Positions 36,569-48,666 of a stretch of DNA of 64,000 nucleotides are shown piece after piece (position 1 is the first letter of the stretch; every line of letters begins with the position of its first letter). Made by a program: the position numbers and the translations under genes. Source of the DNA: Poa pratensis (taxonomy: Eukaryota > Streptophyta > Magnoliopsida > Poales > Poaceae); NCBI GenBank assembly GCA_947311845.1, contig CAMZMU010000012.1:3200564-3264563 (forward strand), written 5' to 3'. The notes below the pieces were generated by a model. It worked only from the letters and a program-made list of their open reading frames with translations, did no database searches and was not told the origin of the DNA.

Positions 36569-37140
36569 ATGATTCCATGTGTCCAGCCAGTGTAATCCTT
36601 CAAGAAGGAATTTCCAGAACCCAAGCTACTTGAAGCGGCGCTGGTGCTGCTATTACCTGTGTATTCTCTGGATTGCTACTACCGATTCATCACTCGGTTG
36701 CTAAACCATGAAAGGGGATCGGCATGGAGATTTGGTATCGGGATTCTCCTGATGCTGGGCTGTTCACTATCAAATATCGCACGATAAAAGGAGAGAAGAA
36801 GGTGACCAGAACTGCAATACAGATTCGCTTTGTCGTCCACATTTCTGATCTCAGTTTCTATGGAGCCCTGGCAATCAGGGAATTGCTCATTTCAATGCAA
36901 AACCAGCCGTTGTTGTGTATCCTCGCTTCTGGTCAAGGCTCCAGGATATACAGCACCTGCCGATGCAAATGACGTCACTTCTTTATTACCTTCAGTGCAG
37001 CATTCTTGTTGAAATAGAAATTGAGTACCAACTTGATGATGTTCCATAGCATGCCGAGAATATGAAACACAATGGAAATAAACTATGTCGTATCAATTGA
37101 AAACTCGGAACTTCAAACCTTTGGGTCAAATATGCTAGTC
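36569..37140. other. degenerate upstream region of the galactosyltransferase gene
   Basis: The frame coding FWKFLLEGLHWLDTWNHM continues upstream only to a stop near 36625, while another frame (SSTSAASSSLGSGNSF) is open across the same place. The N-terminal exon therefore looks frameshifted or lost. Nothing else is recognised. Confidence 0.4.
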
Positions 37141-37310
37141 CCTTGTCAAAACCAATGGCAAAACCAATGGCCTTGTGCCAATTGTTCGTGTAGTGGTTTG
37201 AGCATGACCATGTCAAAACCAATGGCCTTGTGCCAATTGTTCGTGTAGTCTGAGCATGACCATGTCAAAACCAATGGCCTTGTGCCAATTGTTCGTGTAG
37301 TGGTTTGTCA
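37141..37310. repeat. three tandem copies of a 55-61-bp unit
   Basis: The unit CAAAACCAATGGCCTTGTGC followed by CAATTGTTCGTGTAGT occurs three times in a row (starting near 37161, 37214 and 37267), linked by TGAGCATGACCATGT. The copies are nearly identical. Confidence 0.85.
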
Positions 37311-37663
37311 AATTAAACCCACGACCAAGGATGCAACGAAAGGAACTGCCAAATGTGTCATCGTACGAGACGAGGCGTCTCTAGTCCAGTCAAGCCTACA
37401 CGTGCGTAGACGGCAGCCCTGACTTCCATTTTTCTCCTTTTTTCCCTTTATACAGGCAATTGTCCGTGCTTTCCTACGGGTGATAATTTATTCGTCGCCG
37501 GCGAGCCACCCCGCCACACCCACGGCTTTGCTGACCCGCATGTGTGTCTTTTGCGGGCTGTTTACTGTTGGTTTTTTCTTGAGAAGCGACAATACGATCG
37601 AAAAAGGCAGGCAAATTATAGTGTGATTCATGGTAGGGCACATAAAGGAATGTAAATTATGGT

Positions 37664-38720
37664 TAAGCCTGGGCATAGTTTGGTCTCAAACCAGCCAAAC
37701 CGTGAGACCGACCCGCACCGCACCGGATCAACGGTTTATCCCGGTGTCGTCCGACTAAACCGTTAGACCGTAATACAAAGAATTACTTAGCTGGTTTGAG
37801 ACAGGTTGGACCAAGCGAAACCGATCAAACCGTCAACAGCCGAACCTCGCACGCAACTCCCGCATCGCACGCAACCATGGCGGCCTCTTCTTGCTGCTCG
37901 GCGGCGGCTACCTCTCAGCGTCCCTGCTCCGAGCGCGAGCGCCGCTGGCGTGAGTCCAGCCCAGCCTCCCCTGCCTCGGCCTCGCCGCCTCCAGCGCGCT
38001 CGTACGCGGCCGTGGCGGCTACCTCGCCGGTGCCCGTCCGATCTGCCGTCGCGGTTGCCTCGCTGGTGTCCGTCGAGCGCGCTCGTACGCGGCCGTCGTG
38101 GCTGCCTCGCCGAGGCTGCGAACAAGATGGAGAAGCCTCGTGTCGAAGGATTGGCGGATGCTAGAGGCGACGACGCCTTCTCCTCGGCGGCAGGCGGCCG
38201 TTTCTTCTCTTCGACGGCTGGCTGGCCTGGCCCTCGCCGTCGGCAGCGGCGCGGTCGGCGGCGGCGATGTCCTCCCGGGCCCTGGCCACCTGCACCTCCA
38301 AGCGGGGGGCTCCTTGGAGATGAAGTCGTTATCGTGGCCCGCGGCGGCGAGCTTCTCCTCCAGGTCGCGCTTGGCCTCGAGGAGCGCGTCCATCTCGCCC
38401 ACGTCGTAGGCGGCGGTGGCGGCCTTGGTGGTGTTGCCGTTGGTGAGCCCCTGGCCTAATTCGAACCCGACGACGGCGGCGGTCGGGGACACGAAGGTCT
38501 CGTCGCCGTTCTCCGTTCTCCATCTCGATAGTCTTCCTTCCGCTGCGTACCGATTGAACTGGTCCCAAACCAGTCAAACCGTCAAACCAGCCCGCACCAG
38601 ACCGGCCTTTCAGCCCACGTCTAAACGGTCTAAACCAGCCCAAACCAGTCAAACTGGTGGAAAACGGGCTGGTTTGAGGAAACTGCTCAAACCGATTTAA
38701 ACCGGAAATGCCCGGGCTGA
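37664..38720. mobile_element. non-autonomous hAT element carrying a gene fragment
   Basis: Perfect 8-bp target duplication ATTATGGT (37656-37663 and 38721-38728). The terminal repeats are TAAGCCTGGGCAT and, inverted, TCAGCCCGGGCAT. Subterminal zones are packed with AAACCG/AAACCAG motifs. The interior (about 37870-38500) is GC-rich and codes on the minus strand for a host-like piece: AAVVGFELGQGLTNGNTTKA and ALLEAKRDLEEKLAAAGHDN. After a one-base frame change this continues as a coiled-coil LEVQVARAREDIAAADRAAA. The donor gene is not recognised. Confidence 0.82.
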
Positions 38721-38728
38721 ATTATGGT

Positions 38729-39499
38729 GATTGAATCATAGTGTGAAAAAAGGAATGAAAATTAAGCTGATTTATTGAATCATTACATGCCTAATTGATT
38801 GAATTGGTGGAGTATAGAGCTAGAGGAAAAATCGGTGGAGTGGAGGCTGGCAGTTGCAGAGATGATCGGCATGGTTATTCTCGGGTGATGATTTTGGGTT
38901 GTTCTGCATCATCGTTACTCGATGGTTCTTGGCCAAAGCTATGGACCCTTGGCCTCCAAAAACTTCCTTCTAGCAAACTTGAACCGAAACGTGTGTAATC
39001 TAAGTACTCACCATCAGCCACTCTTACTACTAACTGCTAGTCTGATGATGATCTGCTAAATGGTATAACTGCCATGTGCGCTGCATCAACTACCTGGAAA
39101 CTGCACCGTATTCTGAATTCGGCAAGCAACTGGCAAAGCAGCAGGAGTTAACGATTCCCTACTTTGCATGAAAGGGAGGGCGATGGTAAGATGACGCGCG
39201 CTTACCTTGTGGCTTATACGGCTTCGATCTTCAACGCTTCAACTGGGAGACATGACATGATCGTCGTAGATAGGAGGTGAGAGAAGATGGCGATCGATGA
39301 GGAGGACGAGCGTGTATGGTAACGGGCGAGTAAATCGAGAGAGGGGAGCAAAGTGGTGCAACCGGCAGGTCCTTGTTAATAACCGGAGTATATATAATTT
39401 TCCATTTTCCTTGTTTTGCCCACCGTGTCGTGCCGGCCGACGACTTGGTCTTTGAATTGGCCAGATTGTGTAGTATGAGCACGTGTGGCCTCTAGATCG
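38729..39499. other. spacer between the two hAT elements
   Basis: No supported gene or repeat. Confidence 0.35.
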
Positions 39500-39507
39500 C
39501 TTGGCAT

Positions 39508-40525
39508 TAGGGTTGGGCATACGCGGTTTACACGGGTTTGGACGGTTTATTAGAACCAGCGCAAAATCCGCGGTTTTAGACGGTGCGGTTTCAACGGGTT
39601 CTACGGGTTAGACGGTTTCAAACCGTCCAAAACGCATCGCCTGGCCGTCACCGGCCGCCGCCTTGTCGAGGACGCCGACGGCGCCCAGCACGGGTACGGA
39701 TAGTTCCCCGCCGCGACAGAGAGCTGCGCGAGTGCGGTTCACAGGCTCCTCGTGCCGTCCGGAGCCCGCCTGCCACACGATGCTCACTGCCCCGGCCGCG
39801 TGCCACCTCTTCATCTCGAGCAGCGAGGAGTAGGCCATGGCGAGCACGGACAGCGGGAGGCCGACGCCGATGTGCGGCTGCGAGAGAACCGGCGAGCTGC
39901 GCGCGCCTGCTGTCCTTCCTTTGCCGTGGCCGCGGACGCAGGAGAACACCCGGAGCGCGCGCGAGAACGTCCGGAGCCCGACCACGCGCCGCCACAGCCC
40001 CCGAGCGACGTCGGCGTCCTCCTACGGGCCGCCGGCCACGCCGTCGCCGTCGCCGTCGCTGGCGAGCGCGGACAGCGCGAGGCCGACGCCGATGAGCTGC
40101 GGCTGCGCGGGCACCAGCACGACGTCGTAGACGGGGATCAGCACGAGCGTGATGAGGACGTCGAAGCCGGCCGTAAAGGCCCGCGGCACGGCGAACGGCC
40201 CCACGCGGTTATCCATCGCCATTCCCTGCTCGATCAAGGTCGACGACATCTGCGCCGTGGCCATGAAGAAAACCACACGGCCGTGCGGCTGGGCTGGGCG
40301 GTGGTCTCCGACGAGCTGCTCTACGGCACGCGCGTGGCACCTGATTCAACGGCGCGTAGAGCGTGGAGACGGAGGAAGGTCGGGAGGCGGTGCCGCGCGT
40401 GGTCTCTACGGTCTCAGCGGTTTCAACCCGGGCAAAACCAGTGACCAGCGGAAACCGGCCACACGGTTTTGATCGGTTTGGTTCCACGGTTTGCCCGGTT
40501 TGACACCAAACCATGAACAGGCTTA
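39508..40525. mobile_element. related hAT element carrying NRT1/PTR (NPF) transporter fragments
   Basis: Perfect 8-bp target duplication CTTGGCAT (39500-39507 and 40526-40533). The left end is TAGGGTTGGGCAT, and the inverted right end TAAGCCTGTTCATGGTTTGG is close to the left end of the element at 37664 (TAAGCCTGGGCATAGTTTGG), so they belong to one family. On the minus strand, 40276-40022 codes FFMATAQMSSTLIEQGMAMD, NRVGPFAVP and IPVYDVVLVP, the signature of NPF/POT transporters. A second partly overlapping piece at about 39900-39770 codes IGVGLPLSVLAMAYSSLLEM. No transposase is seen. Confidence 0.85.
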
Positions 40526-40533
40526 CTTGGCAT

Positions 40534-43340
40534 GTCCGTTTCTTCGTAGCTTCGCTCTAGTTGTTATTTCGAAGAGCCGATTCATCCGTCTAAGCAATTT
40601 GGATTGTCCCAGACTCCCAGTGTAAGCAAGAACACCTCTATAGGCTAGGGTCCAAGATATCCAGTGACATCAAAGTGAAAGAGCCACAAAAAGAACCTGT
40701 TTTTTCTCTCTCAACATTGGCTCAATCGGCAGAGATATTATTATTTTTGCGAGGGGCAGAGATGTATTAAAATGTCACAAAATTTCAAATCCAATTCAAC
40801 ATATGCTCGGGAACAAAAGGAGAAAGAATGCTGTGAACAACAATTTGAATTTCTATTATTTCTATTTCCGCCTTGCACGTGTATGGAATGAATTGTTGGA
40901 TCTGTGTTCGGTGCTCGTCGAATTAATGTGTAGATCTTGGTTCAGGTCCTCCCTTCTCTGGAAATAGGATTTCGTCCTGATTGATAAATAAAACAACCAT
41001 GACCACACACTGAATTCAATGCAAGAGACGGCTGCGGTAACAACACAAAAACCCAACAAGAAAAAAAATGTGTTACAACTCTCAATAGAGCGAAGAAATC
41101 AGCGACTAGGACACAAAGCGAGATGGCGGCCCACCACCATTGTGCCCTCCAAACTCGTCCACCAACACGGTTCATGAGCTACTGATCACAAAGCTTCAAG
41201 GCAGCGCCTTCAAGAAGGGGTGCGACATTAGCATGATGCTACTACCCAGACCAACCAACGGGTCCCACGATTTCCCTCGACGCTCATATAGGAGTGTAAC
41301 AGGGGTAAAACCTCGATGCACGTGCCAGTGTTGGACATGCCGGTAGGAAATACGCACCCCAAAAGATGCCCAGCCAACAAGCGCGCGAGTCTACCACTAG
41401 ATCTAGGCTCGCCATCCCAGATCTAGCCCGCACGCACACGAACGAGGGAAGGGCATGATAATTCCATAGAAATTGTTGGGCGCCCCCAGCAGGAAGGGAT
41501 GATGTAGTAATAGAAAGAGTTTATCTCGGTACAGAAACAAGGTTTATCGAACCAGTAGGAGTATCATAACGTCAACCAAGTTAATGGTACCTATATTCAA
41601 AACACAAAAATAACTTGTTTCCAACATTCAGGAAGTTTGTCATGCTTCCCGTCCTAGAACTAATGAAATGTAATAAAAAGATTCACGGTGGATCCGACGA
41701 AAGTAGCATCCGTGATTGAATTGGAGTCATCTAAAATATTGGGAGATATCCGAAGTTTCTTAGGGACTTGTATGAGTGGCAAAAATTAAGGCATGATCTT
41801 GCTCGTTCCAATTTTTAAAATAAAATTTGATGGTTCAACATGGATAGGGGGTACTTGGAACTTTGGGAGTAAACCAATATACCTAGGACCTCCATTGGGT
41901 GTAAAACCAATGTGTCCGTATTTGTTAGATGACTAAAAGTATTTGAAAGGTAGGATAAAACTGTGATAACTTTTTTTGCAAAATAAGCCAAATGTGCATG
42001 TACAAACTTTCTCTGTTATATTCAGTTTAGTGAAACTTGTCAACACATTCAATGTATTAATCATTTTTGCTGCAACGGTAGGTCACGAGTCTCCACTCAA
42101 CATGTGGCTTTGATGAGACTCTATTTTATGTTATTTGCGTCCTAATATTTATTTTCTTTGAGCTAGACAAGTGTTATGCAATTTGTAATAAAGTATAAAA
42201 TTTGGATCATTTGTAGTAATGGCACACTTGTCCTTATGATATTCATCAAAACTGTGTGTGCTAGCGAATTGATTAAGGAACTAGCATTGTAGCACAAAAA
42301 CTCAATTCTTTATCGGGTTGTGTCACTTAGCGAAATAGGAGGACAAGGCGCGGAAGAAGGCGAAAAGTAAGGAGCTCAAAGGAGCGATGTGGGCATCATA
42401 GTGTACTTTCCACGCCGAGGATAAATCATGAGCTTAGCGGGAGGCACGCAACATGTGGTTCAGGGCAGAGATAAAGGCGTCTATTGAGAGGGCGTATGGT
42501 CCGGGCAAGGGTAATTTTGTTGGGCATCGGATCCAGACAAGGTCAGATCGATGGAGATTGATGATGCAAACCCCTCTCACGAGTTGGTATTTCGGTGCAC
42601 CCGAATAATGCTAACGGGTACAATCTCACTTTTGGGGCCTACTACAAGAAGTAGATGCGGCTGACCTATGTGGTATGACATATGTCATACAAGTTTAGGT
42701 CGTTTGCGATTATGTTGTTTGTATTAAGTCGTTTATATGATTAATGTCGTTTAAATTAGATTGCTTGAACTATGTTTGTAATATTATGTCATTTAAATAT
42801 TTGTTTTGTCTTTGAATTCATATGCATTGCCAAATATATTATTAAGTAGAACAGAAAAAAATGGCAAATGGGTTGTGGACATTTTGAGAGGTCCATTTAG
42901 AGAAGTGATACTTGTCCACCTCTAAAGAGAAATGTTATCTAGAATTGCTTTTCCACCGGAAAAAAATCACAAACCAGTGTGAACCTTGTCCTACAAAGCA
43001 CCTTTGTGGGACGACAAGTCAGTAAGACCATACACTATTACATCGCGCCGGTTCAATCTAAAGTGTGGCGGGTATTTAAATCGCTTTATTTTCCTTGCTA
43101 TGTAGATTCGTTTTTTTGTGAATTCTATCTGGCACATGCAGGTTCTTTTCTGCACTTTTTATATGTATGCAAAGCAGTCTCTCTCATACTTGTCCCTGAA
43201 ATATGGGTTGTACTAGCGTGTTTTACACTTTGAACCGAATTAATATTATTGTGGGTCGCCTTTTTTGTCAGATAAAGCGATGCCCTGCTATGTGTTGAAC
43301 CGGTGAGTATCCCTTGAAATTGCTTTTGGCACAGAGAGTG
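40534..43340. other. gene-poor intergenic region with degraded repeats
   Basis: No complete gene. About 41100-41470 (CTTCAAGGCAGCGCCTTCAAGAAGG and following) resembles the non-coding 5' part of Triticeae LINEs, with low confidence. About 42340-42680 is a GC-richer degraded relic with stops in all frames. The remainder is AT-rich. Confidence 0.35.
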
Positions 43341-43905
43341 AATGGCCTTATGCCTTTTTTAACGTTCGGGCCACCCCGTCAAGGCTAAACGGCGAACGGC
43401 CGGCGCCGTCACGCAGCGACAGATAAAACACCGCGCGTCTCCTCGCGAGACAAACGCAAAGAAAACCTCGAGACATTTCGAAGAGGAGTGCCTCACAGCT
43501 CGTCCGTTGAGGTGAAAGCCCCCTTTCCCTCTCCCTGATCGCTGGTATCTGCGCATGTCTTTCGTTTTTGGATTTTGGGAGGCTTGCCTCGATTGATCCA
43601 AGAATCGTCCGCCTGGATTCTGCCCCGGTTCAGTCCCCATCCGAATTTCTAGGGTTTTAGCCCTCGGTTCTTCCTGCAATCCGTCTGATTTGCGGCGAGT
43701 CTTGCTATCTTTGACGATTCTGAGGGTTTGGTGGATTACAGGTGTCAAATTCCTGCAGAATTTGGGCTTTGGGGCCTAACATTTTGGGGATTGTTTACTC
43801 GGATGGGGGATCATGTTACGGTGGATGTTCGGGGGCTCATAGCATCCGCGCCGGTGTGGCAGTGGGGTTAGCGTTCTGCGGGGAGGAAGTGGAGCACTGA
43901 TTGAG
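43341..43905 (+). promoter_or_regulatory. promoter and 5' UTR of the RING-CH ligase gene
   Basis: A GC-rich stretch with a CT-rich leader (CCCCCTTTCCCTCTCCCTGATC) lies directly upstream of the ATG at 43906. No TATA box was identified with confidence. Confidence 0.4.
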
Positions 43906-46900
43906 ATGGTGGAGTGCCGCATTTGCCAAGAGGAGGACCTGGCCAAGAACCTTGAGAGCCCCTGCGCTTGCAGTGGCAGCCTGAAGGTGCACGCTTCCTT
44001 CTCTGAACTAGGCTTCTGCTTGCAGTTCTTTGCAAATGTTGTTTTATCCTAATAATACTCTTAACGTTGGTAGATCATGAATTTAGGCGTGTCAAACAAT
44101 GTGAAGTGTTCACAGTGTACAGCGCATGCGTGTGGCGTGACAAGAAATGGATAGCAATACAGTTGGATTAAAAGCTGATTGGTAGCTCATGCCATATGAA
44201 CACAATGTTAATATATCGTGATGTGCCCTTAGGTGCACCTATACATTAGGTGAGGTGCCTGTTGTGTTTGTATGATATGATCTTCTTTGGTGCTATGTCT
44301 CCTGATAGTTTCATGTCGAAGTAGTTAGGTAAAGTAATGATAGTATGAGTGAATAGGTGCATGTTTGGGCTATCAGTATTGTTGCTTAAAGAGTCGGTCA
44401 TCCTTTTTTCTGCATGTTGATAGCTACCTGCAACAACCTTATGGACAAAGTCACAAGGGCTAGTTATCTTGTGTGGGTAGCCTTTAACTGAAGGCGCATC
44501 CAGTTATTATCAATGGACAAGTGATAATATACCTTATATCCTTCTAGCATCTATGTGATGGAACCAATGTATTTTTTATCAGGACCTTTACATTCAGTTA
44601 CATATGTTGGCTAAATTTATTCTTCAACTTTTTTTTTTGCGCAGTATGCTCACAGGGAGTGTGTGCAGCGATGGTGCAATGAGAAGGGAGACATAATCTG
44701 TGAAATCTGCCATGAGGTATGAAACTGTTTTTTTTTAATGAAACTGTTGCATCTTTAGTTCTGTTCGTGGGTGAAATGATAGTCATAGTTTTCCTTTTTT
44801 TCCATTCCTGTATTCAACGATAGATACAAGTGTGTGTGACTAAGGGAATCTGCACGACCCCCTTCCCTCATGCTAGGTTTACACCTATTTTCTACAGTTC
44901 TCTCTGCATGTCAACCTGGTTCCCGTGACATACGCTATGTGCTATCTCCTATGTGGTCCCCTTAGCTTAATATTTTAGCGCTGTCGCTCTTTTACTAATG
45001 CGCCAATTCAAATATTTGGCCTTCTACTTTTAAATTTTTGGCAAAAAAAGAGCAAAGCTGGAAGTTTATAATTTTTTGTGTCCTCGCATTATTTGCACTA
45101 TCTCAATGTACCACATTTTGTATTTTGTTTCTAATTATTATTTGCACATTGGGCATTCGTGGTAAGTACTAAATTCCTTAAATACAAGTGGGATCATGTA
45201 TATGCATCATAAGCCAATCTACAAAAATGGCTTAAAATATTTTGGAGAATTTCATGATTTCTTATGCACTAAGCTGTCATGTTTTGCTAAAGTATCTTTT
45301 CGTAGTATTATTCGTGTTTCCTGTGTGGATTTAACCGTGAACTTTGTTGCTGTGAATCAGATTATAAGTTTGTATTTCTGTTTTTCAGTCGTACAAGCCT
45401 GCTTATACTGCCCCACCTCAGATACATCATGATGAGACTACTATAGAGATAAGGTTGGTATAATCAGTCTTGAAAGTTGAATCTTTTGTCATCCTGTCAT
45501 TTTCTATTTTTTGTGAGCAATTCACACTTAATTCCCAACCATAAAGTTCTTTTGATATCCCACATGTCATTTCTGTGTTGTTTTTGGCACTAGTGGAGAT
45601 TGGTCCATCTCTGGCAATCGTTTGGATTTACATGATCCTCGAATCTTGGCTATGGCGGCTGCTCAACACGTTTACTTGAAGATGAGTATGATGAATATGC
45701 TGCAACAAACAATAATGCTGCTGCCTTTTGCCGCTCAATATTTCTGATTGTAAGTATTTCTTTATTAGACAATAATTTGTTTTGAAAAGGGCACTCTTTA
45801 TTCTTCTACTCCCTCCGTCCCGATTTAAATATCGTGGAGTTTGAACTACGGTAGTACAAACCTCCTACACAAATGGCGACATTTAAATCAGAACAGAGGT
45901 TTGTTTTGTAAATTTGTGATCATGGAAAGGTCAAATCTCATCTATGCAATTGATCCCTTGACTTGGCCTTACCCGGTCAACCAGACAAACTCAGAAAGAT
46001 CTTTTGCTTGCTTATTTCTTTTTGTAGTTCGTTATGTTGTTCTTTCTTTTGTTAATGTTTCAATTGCCAGATGTTAATATTGGGTGATACTTGATGTGTC
46101 CTTGCTCTGTTTTTATCCAGCTAATGGCTCTTCTGCTCTTGAGGCACACACTAACCATCACCAGTAGTGACGCTGAAGATGATGCGTCCGCTATTTTCTC
46201 GGTATATGTTTGATTTGTAGCGCTCTACTTAATATTTTCCGTTGCCGTTATCAAGTTATAATATATGTGGCTAGCATTTGGTTCACATCTGATGTGGTGT
46301 GTTTAGTCCTTTTCCCTACATTTTTCTGATTGTTGATCTTTGACAGCTATTCCTTTTGAGGGCAGCTGGATTTCTTCTGCCATGCTACATCATGGCTTGG
46401 GCTATTAGTATCATGCAGCGTCAAAGGCAAAGACAGGTTGGTGGCTGATGTGAATGCTTTTGTTCTACATAATGTTTATCAACAAAGGTTTGGTTTCTTA
46501 AATATATTTTTTGGAAAATTGCGTGGAAAAGTATTTGATGTTATTCCTTTGGCTGCGCACATACCCTGTTTGGGATTTGGGACTGGCAGTTTTATCCTTA
46601 CTGCTCAGACATGATGTTGCTATGTCAGAAAAGAAAAAACATAGCCTGCCTGGTTAGTTTACCAGTAATTAATACCCGTGAATTGGTGTAGGCTGGAAAC
46701 TGGAATGCTGTGCACATTTCTTTCTGTTAATAGTCAACACTGTTATCTGAAAAATCGGGTTGTTCTTTATTTTAATATGGTATTTAACGGTTTACATTGT
46801 TTGGTGAACAGGAAGAAGCAATGCTATTACCAACAGAGGTGGCAATCATTCTCCACCGGAACGGGACGATGCAATTCACTGTGGCACCTGAATCTCCCGC

Positions 46901-46928
46901 CTCGGCTCATCCGGAACCACCCCAGTAG
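43906..46928 (+). pseudogene. RING-CH (MARCH-type) membrane E3 ubiquitin ligase, one-base frameshift
   Basis: Exons with GT-AG borders: 43906-43986, 44645-44716, 45389-45453, 45594-45749, 46121-46201, 46347-46436 and 46812-46928 (TAG). The N-terminus is a C4HC3 RING-CH finger split over exons 1-2: ECRICQEEDLAKNLESPCAC, then YAHRECVQRWCNEKGDIICE and ICHE. Two hydrophobic segments follow (MALLLLRHTL and LFLLRAAGFLLPCYIMAWAI), typical of plant membrane RING-CH proteins that ubiquitinate membrane clients. In exon 4 the codons AAAQH should be followed by RLLEDEYDEYAATNNNAAAF, but one base is missing at about 45671 (CAC where CACC is expected). That shifts the frame for the rest of the exon into a premature stop. 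Everything else is intact, so the gene may be functional if this is a sequence error. Confidence 0.88.
45808..45898. mobile_element. degenerate Stowaway-like MITE in a ligase intron
   Basis: TA-CTCCCTCCGTCCCGATTTAAAT at the left pairs with ATTTAAATCAGAACAGAGG at the right. The right end has lost the final GGAGTA. It lies in the intron after exon 4 of the RING-CH gene. Confidence 0.75.
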
Positions 46929-47073
46929 AAATTGATCAACAGCAGCCTCGTTTCGTACAAGATACCGTGGGGCATGAGCATGAGCATCTGTGGTTCAGGT
47001 GGAACACCTAATACATGACGCAACCTTGTTGCCTCAGCCAGTGTTTCTGTGATGGGATTTCAGAATCCCCTGT
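46929..47073 (+). other. 3' UTR of the RING-CH ligase gene
   Basis: Non-coding sequence after the TAG. The likely poly(A) region extends into the duplicated block that follows. Confidence 0.45.
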
Positions 47074-47261
47074 ACATAAAGATATAGTATTATTTTTCAA
47101 TAACTGAATACAAGCTGAATTAACAAAAAGTAGACCGTGCTTCCCCAATGGTATAAGACTCCTATTACTAACATAAAGATATAGTATTATTTTTCAATAA
47201 CTGAATGCAAGCTGAATTAACAAAAAGTAGACCGTGCTGGCCCAATGATATAAGACTCCTA
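47074..47261. repeat. tandem duplication of a 97-bp block
   Basis: ACATAAAGATATAGTATTAT and the following roughly 75 bases occur at 47074 and again at 47171, differing at only a few positions. It lies at the 3' end of the ligase transcript. Confidence 0.9.
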
Positions 47262-48504
47262 GTTTTATTGTGTCTCTGATAGGTCTGATCTTAATTTGAA
47301 AAAATGGCTCTGATCAGTCCTGCTTATTGAATAAAAAAAGGTACTATAGTATAAAAACTGCACCTCAAATGTAAACGAAACCTGCAAAATATTGTTTCTA
47401 TACTACTATTAAAAGAGCAAACATGTTGGAATACTTTAAATCTAAATCATCAATTGTCAATCAACGATTCAGATTGTTCCGGTATCGAGCACCAAACAAC
47501 TTTGACCGGTACAGTTTTATATCTTATTTACGATCTTTGCCATCGCCTAAACAAAACGATTCCTTAATATTCCCTCCCCTGTCTCTCGCTCGCCGTGCCG
47601 CTTGTGAAAGAAGAACGAATCCGGCCGGATTCCGCAGGCGAAGAGCGCGGGGATGGAGGCGGCCAGTCGGCAAGGCGGAAGGACGGCGGCAGCCACGTAC
47701 GAGTAGGTTCCCCTCACAAACTAGCGCACCACTAGCAGCGCACGGTAGGAACACGAAAAAGCTCAGCCGAGTCGGCTCTTCTCCTCAAACCGGCGCGCCC
47801 TACAACTGCCGTCGTGCCCTACCTCAGCGCTCAATCCCTTCGCCTGGACTCACGTGGACGCCTCCATCGCTATTCCCGTTTTCCTCATGGTCGGGACATC
47901 ACGTTCCTGCCGTCTCCGCCTTGCTCCCTCCTCGGGGGCACGATCGAGCTTCTCGGCGCGGCGGAGCCTCTCGGCCACAGCCGGAATCGCAGGAGGACAG
48001 CTCGCGGCGGAGCTTCCCGGCCATGGCCGAGTGCGTCTTGGTCATGTAGCGAGCCGCGCCGCCGATTGCCTACGCTCAACCAGTTCGATCTGCCGCTTTC
48101 GTCGCGGACCGAGCTCCTCTGGCAAAGAGATTGGGTTGGGGAAGTGTACCACTGACAACCAGAGAGACGGGACCTGGCGTGTCCGCCGCCGCTCCCGGAT
48201 TGCCACCTGTCTGCCTCCGTCAGCATGTACGCTGGACGGGAGCCGGCCTGTACGCCCCTGCTCGCCCGCGCGCTGGACGGTAGCCGCTGTTGCCTATGGT
48301 TTTGCTCAGTTCCTTGATCAAGGGCAGCACTGCAGCTCAGTGATGATATTTTTCATCTTCTCCGGCGATGAACTCATGGAAGGGATGGGGCCAGTACTTT
48401 GCCTGTCAACTCCTTCACGAGTCAGGTCGAGCAGCACTAGCCAGCTTATAAATTGAGAAGCGTTCTCTGTTTTTAGACTGCTGTCCGCCCCAAGTTTAGT
48501 TGGA
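47262..48504. other. intergenic DNA with a GC-rich insert-like block
   Basis: From TCTATACTACTATTAAAAGAGC (47397) a GC-rich, ORF-bearing segment extends to about 48450. Open frames (47423-48049, 47854-48456) show no recognisable domain. The start resembles Helitron 5' ends, but the preceding base is T rather than A and no 3' hairpin was found, so I do not classify it. Confidence 0.3.
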
Positions 48505-48555
48505 GATGAAGCAAAACGTTTTTTTTTTTTTTTTGAAATGATGAAGCAAAACGTT
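48505..48555. repeat. 16-bp direct repeat flanking a 19-bp poly-T insertion
   Basis: GATGAAGCAAAACGTT (48505-48520) recurs perfectly at 48540-48555. Between the copies lie 14 T residues and GAAAT, which on the minus strand is ATTTC plus poly-A, like a LINE tail. Confidence 0.8.
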
Positions 48556-48666
48556 GGGGTAACTGAGTCCTCTTTTGATGGTTATCGACCAGACTACTTA
48601 TGAAGAAAAACGTCATTAAACAAGAGGATAAAGGTCAGCCTTTCCTGATGAATTAGATTTTAAGAA

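Noticed and set aside
39583..40444. Plus-strand Arg-rich frames across the second hAT element
   Set aside because: The opposite strand codes a clear NPF transporter segment, which explains the open frame.
42340..42680. GC-richer block considered as a plant transposase or NAM-like gene relic
   Set aside because: Stops occur in all frames and no motif long enough to name a family is present.
47397..47420. Possible Helitron 5' end TCTATACTACTATTAAAAGAGC
   Set aside because: The preceding base is T instead of A and no hairpin-CTRR end was found downstream, so an element cannot be supported.
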